Shown here in pieces: positions 59,219 to 64,000 of a stretch of DNA of 64,000 nucleotides (position 1 is the first letter of the stretch; every line of letters starts with the position of its first letter). A program made the position numbers and the translations under genes. The stretch is from Mesorhizobium ciceri biovar biserrulae WSM1271 (GTDB taxonomy: Bacteria; Pseudomonadota; Alphaproteobacteria; Rhizobiales; Rhizobiaceae), in NCBI RefSeq assembly GCF_000185905.1, contig NC_014923.1:372001-436000 (forward strand), read 5' to 3'. The notes beneath the pieces were generated by a model. The model did not search any database and was not told the origin of the DNA. It saw only the letters and a list, made by a program, of their open reading frames with translations.

Positions 59219-60253
59219 CTACGCCGGCGCACCGGCGACTGACCCTCTCACCACCAGGTCGACCGGCCAGACCTCGCCTCGCGCGCCCTCCTCCAATCCT
59301 GAAATCCGTGCCGCCAGCCGCTCGGCGACACGGGCGCCGGCGAGACGGATCGATGAACGCGTCGTCGACAGCGGCACCGAGAAATTCTCCGGCCTCAGCC
59401 AGGGGAAGACATCGTCATGGGCGATCAGCGAGACGTCGCCCGGGATGCTCAAGCCGAGGTCGCGCACCGCACGCACGACGCCCAGCGCCATGATCAGGCT
59501 GGAGCAGGCGATCGCCGTCGGCGCGTCGTCCCCTTCCAGCAAACGCCTGGTGGCGCGATAGCCGTTCTCCTCGGTCATATCGACCGAGCAGACATGGCGT
59601 TCGATCAATGTCAGTCCGCTCGCGGCGAGTGCCCGGCGCACGCCGCGTTCGCGATGGATGGCGAAGGTCTCGCGGCCGTCACCGTTGATCAGCGCCAGCC
59701 GCCGATGACCGAGCTGGATCAGCAGCCTGGCCGCTTCGTGGAAGGCGCCCTCATTGTCGATGTCGGTGAAGGCGTAGTCGAAATCGAAGCCCTCACTGCG
59801 GCCATGGACGATGAAGGGAATGCCGAGCGTGTTGACCAGCGCCACGCGCCGGTCAGCGGGCCTTGGAGAGGAGATATAAACAGCGTCGACCTGCCGGTTG
59901 GCGACGATGCGCCGGTAGGTCGTCTCCTGGTCGTCGGCGTCGGCCGGCGACAGCACAAGGTCGAGCTCGTGCGAGCGGGCATAGTCGCCAAGGCCGGACA
60001 GGAACTCGACGAAATGCGGATCGATGTCGACGGACGCACCGGTCGGCAGGACATAGCCGATCATGCCGGTCTTGCCGGTCGCCAGCCGGCGCGCGCTCGG
60101 GTTGGGCCGATAGCCATGGCGCTTGGCGGCATCCATGACACGCCTGCGCGTCTCCTCGTTGACCTCGGGATAGCCGTTCAGCGCGCGGCTTACCGTGGTT
60201 TGCGAAAGTGCCAGCATGTGGGCGAGCTGCTTGAGGTTCACGAAAGTCTCCAT
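59219..60253 (-). CDS. aglR: LacI-family repressor of alpha-glucoside operon (AglR)
   Basis: A 344-residue regulator with the LacI helix-turn-helix (NLKQLAHMLALSQTTVSRAL) and hinge (NPSARRLATGKTGMIGYVLP), then a sugar-sensing core. It is divergent from aglEFG in the same layout as the Sinorhizobium meliloti agl locus, where AglR represses alpha-glucoside uptake and hydrolysis. Two CG-centred palindromes flank the divergent promoters (60260-60269 and 60478-60491), the first only seven bases from its own ATG, which suggests autoregulation as well. Confidence 0.92.
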   Translation of the reverse strand: METFVNLKQLAHMLALSQTTVSRALNGYPEVNEETRRRVMDAAKRHGYRPNPSARRLATGKTGMIGYVLPTGASVDIDPHFVEFLSGLGDYARSHELDLVLSPADADDQETTYRRIVANRQVDAVYISSPRPADRRVALVNTLGIPFIVHGRSEGFDFDYAFTDIDNEGAFHEAARLLIQLGHRRLALINGDGRETFAIHRERGVRRALAASGLTLIERHVCSVDMTEENGYRATRRLLEGDDAPTAIACSSLIMALGVVRAVRDLGLSIPGDVSLIAHDDVFPWLRPENFSVPLSTTRSSIRLAGARVAERLAARISGLEEGARGEVWPVDLVVRGSVAGAPA

Positions 60254-60259
60254 TCCCTC

Positions 60260-60269
60260 AAAGCGCTTT
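60260..60269. promoter_or_regulatory. AglR operator 1 (candidate)
   Basis: AAAGCGCTTT is a perfect palindrome centred on CG, seven bases upstream of the aglR start. The core is identical to operator 2. Confidence 0.65.
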
Positions 60270-60477
60270 TAAATTGAATCGACCCAAGTGCCACCGGGGC
60301 CGAGCCATACGAAGCCCAACCATAGACGCGGTTTGGGCATGTTTGAAACAAAAATTGCTGCTGCACTGCCATAATAGCATGCTGCGACGCACTTTTAGGG
60401 CGCAAATGCGCGAACCTAAATCGATTGATTCGCCAGCCTCTTGACTTCCCCGCGATTCAATGGCGTGATCGAAAAAG

Positions 60478-60491
60478 CCAAAGCGCTTTGG
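60478..60491. promoter_or_regulatory. AglR operator 2 (candidate)
   Basis: CCAAAGCGCTTTGG is a perfect 14-bp palindrome with the central CG typical of LacI-family sites. It lies 32 bases beyond a TTGACT -35-like element and 111 bases ahead of aglE, a position suited to blocking initiation. Confidence 0.75.
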
Positions 60492-60602
60492 AAGACTCTT
60501 CGAAAGGTTGCGGTTCCTTTCCGACTGAGTCACAGTCCTGCGGCGTCGGCGGGCGGAATGGAGGTTCCGTCCGGTGTGTGAGACCCACTGGGAGGAATAC
60601 CG

Positions 60603-61958
60603 ATGAAGAAAATGCTTTTGCTGGGTGCTGCGTTTGCCACGTTCGCCCTGAACGCGCCCGCGCAGGCCGAACTGAAGTTCAAGCCCGGCGAAGACAAGCG
60701 CTTCAACTGGGCGAACTACGAAGAGCTCAAGAAAGTCGACCTCAAGGGTGAGACGCTGTCGATCTTCGGACCGTGGCGCGGCGAGGACGAAGGCCTGGTG
60801 CGCGGCGTTCTCGACTATTTCTCGGAAGCCACCGGCGTCGAGATCAAATACTCCTCCTCGGAGAATTACGAGCAGCAGATCGTCATCGACACGCAGGCCG
60901 GCAGCCCGCCCAACATCGCCGTGCTGCCGCAGCCGGGCCTCATCCAGGACCTGGCGTCGAAGGGCCTTTTGACGCCGCTCGGTGACGACACCGCCAAATG
61001 GGTCAAGGACAATTACGGCGCCGGCCAGTCATGGGTCGATCTCGGCACCTTCAAGGACAAGGACGGCAAGCCGGGCTTCTTCGCCTTCCCTTACAAGGCC
61101 GACGTGAAGTCGCTGGTCTGGTACTCGCCGGATAATTTCGAGGAAGCCGGCTACAAGGTGCCGAAGACCCAGGAAGAACTCGCCGATCTCGAAAAGAAGA
61201 TCATCGCCGATGGCGGCAAGCCGTGGTGCATCGGCCTCGGCTCCGGCGGTGCCACCGGCTGGCCGGCAACCGACTGGGTCGAAGACCTGATGCTGCGCAC
61301 CCAGCCTCCGGAGGTCTACGACAAATGGGTGAAGAACGAGATCCCGTTCAACGATCCGGCGGTGGTCAACGCCATCGACATTTTCGGCAAGATCGCGACC
61401 GACGACAAGATGGTCGACGGCGGCGCCAAGGCGGTTGCGGCGACCGACTTCCGCGACAGCCCGAAGGGCCTCTTTTCGGTGCCGCCGAAATGCTACCTGC
61501 ACCACCAGGCATCGTTCATTCCGACCTTCTTCCCGGAAGGCACCAAGGTCGGCCAGGACGCGGACTTCTTCTACTTCCCGCCCTATGCCGCCAAGCCTGA
61601 ACTGGGCACGCCCGTGCTCGGCGCCGGTACGCTGGCGATGATCACCAAGGACAGCAAGAGTGCGCGCGCGTTCATCGAATTCCTGAAGATGCCGCTCGCC
61701 CACGAGATCTGGATGGCCGAGGGCGGCTTCGTGACGCCGCTCAAGTCGGTCAACAAGGATGCCTATGCCAGCGACGCGCTGAAGAAGCAGGGCGAAATCC
61801 TCGCCAATGCCTCGACTTTCCGCTTCGACGGTTCCGACCTGATGCCGGGCAAGATCGGCGCCGGCGCCTTCTGGACCGGCATGATCGACCTGGTCGGCGG
61901 CAAGTCGGCACAGGACGTCGCCACCGACATCCAGAAGAGCTGGGACGCCATCAAGTAG
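60603..61958 (+). CDS. aglE: Alpha-glucoside ABC transporter substrate-binding protein
   Basis: A 451-residue periplasmic sugar-binding protein of the AglE type. A signal peptide (KKMLLLGAAFATFALNAPAQA) ends near residue 22. The mature protein shows ETLSIFGPWRGEDEGLVRGV at the start, GSPPNIAVLPQPGLIQDLAS in the middle and GAGTLAMITKDSKSARAFIE near the C-terminus. In Sinorhizobium AglE binds sucrose, maltose and trehalose. The gene heads aglEFG, under two probable AglR operators, and is followed by a 228-base gap with a hairpin before aglF. Confidence 0.94.
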   Translation: MKKMLLLGAAFATFALNAPAQAELKFKPGEDKRFNWANYEELKKVDLKGETLSIFGPWRGEDEGLVRGVLDYFSEATGVEIKYSSSENYEQQIVIDTQAGSPPNIAVLPQPGLIQDLASKGLLTPLGDDTAKWVKDNYGAGQSWVDLGTFKDKDGKPGFFAFPYKADVKSLVWYSPDNFEEAGYKVPKTQEELADLEKKIIADGGKPWCIGLGSGGATGWPATDWVEDLMLRTQPPEVYDKWVKNEIPFNDPAVVNAIDIFGKIATDDKMVDGGAKAVAATDFRDSPKGLFSVPPKCYLHHQASFIPTFFPEGTKVGQDADFFYFPPYAAKPELGTPVLGAGTLAMITKDSKSARAFIEFLKMPLAHEIWMAEGGFVTPLKSVNKDAYASDALKKQGEILANASTFRFDGSDLMPGKIGAGAFWTGMIDLVGGKSAQDVATDIQKSWDAIK

Positions 61959-61994
61959 ACGGCTGGCACGTAGACGACCAACCATTCTCGCACT

Positions 61995-62021
61995 GGATCC
62001 GGACCGTACCGGCCCGGATCC
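61995..62021. terminator. Hairpin between aglE and aglF
   Basis: GGATCCGG (61995-62002) pairs with CCGGATCC (62014-62021) around an 11-base loop, 36 bases after the aglE stop. Such stems after binding-protein genes often stabilise the 5' message or partly end transcription, giving more binding protein than permease. Confidence 0.6.
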
Positions 62022-62186
62022 GACGGCGGCCCGTGCCGCAGCCTTTCGTCATGAGCGCATTGACATGAAGCGCGATCGGCAATGTGCGCAAGCCGCCGAT
62101 GACGCGCTCCAAACAACTGAATCGGCGCCTGGTCCCCGTCACCAAGGTCATTCCTTGTCGGGTCATGCGCAGGGGGAGAGGGACCC

Positions 62187-63200
62187 ATGGCGGCTCAGAT
62201 TTTCTCGGCCATATTCGTCATCATCGTCGGCGTCGGCGGTTGCGTCGCCTATTTCTGGGGCGCCAACAAACTGGTCGACCTGATATTCCCGTCACGCGGC
62301 GTCGCCGGTGCCGCGGCCATCGACAATCTACGCCGGCAAGGGTTGGTCCGCCCATGGCTGTTCGTCGGCCCGGCGATGATCATCCTCACCATTTACCTGA
62401 TCTATCCGGTGGTCGAGACGCTGCGGCTGTCGTTCCTCGATCGCGGCGGCATCAATTTCGTCGGCCTGGCGAACTATGAATGGGCGTTCGGCGACCGCGA
62501 GTTCCGCAACTCGATCCTCAACAACATCATCTGGCTGGCGGTGGTGCCGGCCGCCTGCACCTTCCTCGGGCTGATCATCGCCGTGCTTACGGACAAGATC
62601 TGGTGGGGCACGATCGCCAAGAGCCTGATCTTCCTGCCATTGGCGATCTCCTTCGTCGGCGCCAGCGTGATCTGGAAATTCATCTACGAATATCGGGGCG
62701 AGGGCCAGACGCAGATCGGCATCCTCAACGCCATCATCCAGCATTTCGGCGGCCAGCCGCAGGTCTGGATATCGCTGCCGTTCTGGAACAATTTCTTCCT
62801 GATGATCATCCTGATCTGGATCCAGACCGGCTTTGCCATGGTCATCCTGTCTTCCGCCCTGCGCGGCATCCCCGAGGAAACGCTGGAAGCCGCCGTCATC
62901 GACGGCGCCAATCCGTTCCAGATCTTCTGGAAGATCATGGTGCCGCAGATCTGGGGCACCATCGCCGTGGTCTGGACCACGATCACCATTCTGGTGCTCA
63001 AAGTATTCGACATCGTGCTGACCATGACCAACGGCCAGTGGAACAGCCAGGTGCTGGCCAATCTGATGTTCGACTGGATGTTCCGCGGCGGCGGCGATTT
63101 CGGCCGCGGCGCCACCATCGCCATCATCATCATGATTGCGGTCATTCCGATCATGGTCTGGAACATCCGACAGGCGAACAAAGAGACGGGAGGACATTGA
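62187..63200 (+). CDS. aglF: Alpha-glucoside ABC permease
   Basis: A 337-residue inner-membrane permease of the MalF type with about eight helices. The first two (AQIFSAIFVIIVGVGGCVAY and LFVGPAMIILTIYLIYPVVE) are followed by FVGLANYEWAFGDREF, typical of sugar permeases. The coupling loop is PEETLEAAVIDGANPFQIFW. It pairs with AglG, encoded two bases downstream. A good GGGGGAGAGG ribosome site precedes the start. Confidence 0.94.
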   Translation: MAAQIFSAIFVIIVGVGGCVAYFWGANKLVDLIFPSRGVAGAAAIDNLRRQGLVRPWLFVGPAMIILTIYLIYPVVETLRLSFLDRGGINFVGLANYEWAFGDREFRNSILNNIIWLAVVPAACTFLGLIIAVLTDKIWWGTIAKSLIFLPLAISFVGASVIWKFIYEYRGEGQTQIGILNAIIQHFGGQPQVWISLPFWNNFFLMIILIWIQTGFAMVILSSALRGIPEETLEAAVIDGANPFQIFWKIMVPQIWGTIAVVWTTITILVLKVFDIVLTMTNGQWNSQVLANLMFDWMFRGGGDFGRGATIAIIIMIAVIPIMVWNIRQANKETGGH

Positions 63201-63202
63201 GA

Positions 63203-64000
63203 TGGCAGTCGCGACCGGAAATTCCTTCGCCAGCCGCTTTGGCGTCCACATCGCCGTGCTCATCTTCGTCGCGATCTGGACCATACCGACCCTCGGCATC
63301 CTGGTTTCATCGCTGCGCGACAAGAACCAGATCATCGCCTCGGGCTGGTGGAACTCGTTCGCCAGTTCCACCCAGACCGAAGCCGGCCGGCTGCCGCCCG
63401 CCTCGGCGCAAGTCGAGAAGGACGGCAAGTTCGTGCTCGAGGGCAATATCTTCGGCGACGGCGCCAAGCGCGACATCAGCGCCTTCGGGGTCAAATCGGC
63501 GGCACCGACGCAGTATCTCGCCGGCACCACAGCCGATCTCGGCGACGGCGTGACCTTGCAGCTCAATGCCGACGGCAGCTTCGTAATGCAGTCCCCGAAA
63601 GCGTTCGAAGGCGATCGCGGCCAGCGCATCTACTATGCTTCGTCGGCGCCGCCGAAATTCACCACCGACAACTACAGAACCGTGCTGTTCTCCGAAGGCA
63701 TCGGACGGTCATTCATGAATTCCCTGACCGTCACCATTCCGGCGACCGTCATCCCGATCCTGATCGCCGCCTTTGCCGCTTATGCGCTGGCCTGGATGCG
63801 GTTTCCCGGCCGGGCGCTGCTGATCGCGGTCATCATCGGCTTGTTGGTGGTGCCGTTGCAGATGTCGCTGATCCCGCTGTTGAAACTCTACAACGGCGTC
63901 GGCGCTTTCTTCGGCATGCCGTCGAAGACCTATCTCGGCATCTGGCTGGCGCATACCGGCTTCGGCCTGCCCTTCGCCATCTACCTGCTGCGCAGCTACA
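63203..64000 (+). CDS. aglG: Alpha-glucoside ABC permease, 3' end outside window
   Basis: The first 266 codons of a MalG-type permease are present; the gene runs off the window. A first helix (GVHIAVLIFVAIWTIPTLGI) is followed by a long periplasmic insert of about 150 residues before GRSFMNSLTVTIPATVIPIL, a feature of AglG-type permeases. Then come helices with the MQMSLIPLL-like segment (VVPLQMSLIPLLKLYNGV) of sugar permeases. GGGAGG precedes the ATG. AglA (glucosidase) and AglK (ATPase) genes would be expected beyond the edge. Confidence 0.93.

Larger units (their letters stand above)
60254..60602. promoter_or_regulatory. 349-bp divergent aglR / aglE control region
   Basis: The only stretch of over 300 bases without a gene. 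It carries two LacI-type operators, a TTGACT -35-like hexamer at 60441-60446 upstream of aglE, and GGGAGGAA as aglE ribosome site. A TATTAT -10-like hexamer reads toward aglR on the minus strand near 60375. I see no small gene in it. Confidence 0.7.

Overview
The window looks like ordinary chromosome of an alphaproteobacterium of the order Hyphomicrobiales, most likely Mesorhizobium or a close relative. The reasons are high and even GC, a start of an agl (alpha-glucoside) operon as in Sinorhizobium, rhizobial-type intergenic palindromes, and protein families typical of soil rhizobia. I see no rRNA, tRNA, CRISPR array, insertion sequence, phage gene or integration site. Coding density is high and many neighbouring genes overlap by 1-4 bases, so operons are easy to read.

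Layout. 1-5186 (minus strand): the tip of a membrane protein, a large fused indolepyruvate:ferredoxin-type oxidoreductase, a lipoprotein and an ABATE/CGNR regulator. 5335-11036: an orphan LivH-type permease and a TRAP transporter whose membrane genes, dehydrogenase and binding protein are split over two strands. 11282-18512: assorted metabolism and regulators (glutamine amidotransferase, AprI-like inhibitor, LacI regulator with 2-hydroxyacid dehydrogenase, DMT exporter, DUF2000, AraC, MarR, exported intradiol dioxygenase). 18712-24401: CobW zinc GTPase, WD40 protein, and an aminotransferase/glutamine-synthetase-like pair. 24482-27177: a radical SAM protein and a UdgX uracil-DNA enzyme in tandem, the clearest candidate for a poorly described system. 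27240-29005: glycerate kinase and a UPF0303 protein.

29199-43936 is a purine-degradation locus. Guanine deaminase and membrane urate hydroxylase form one unit beside a LysR gene. uraH-xdhA-xdhB-xdhC runs divergently from a fused allantoinase/OHCU decarboxylase, ureidoglycine aminohydrolase, ureidoglycolate lyase and a CDA-fold deaminase. Together they cover guanine to glyoxylate plus urea, except allantoate to ureidoglycine, for which no gene is visible here. Two overlapping luciferase-like monooxygenases lie inside the locus.

44019-53937 holds a CocE/NonD hydrolase, a complete oligopeptide-type ABC importer with two closely related binding proteins bracketing it, and an alkaline-phosphatase-type hydrolase. 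54108-56765 is a sigma factor / anti-sigma factor / secreted subtilase operon whose anti-sigma factor ends in a domain resembling the protease's own N-terminal region. 56762-59099 holds a membrane protein, a methyltransferase and a divergent LysR gene around a clear palindrome. 59219-64000 is aglR-aglE-aglF-aglG with two CG-centred LacI-type operators; aglG is cut by the window end.

All calls come from reading the sequence and from family knowledge; no database search was run.
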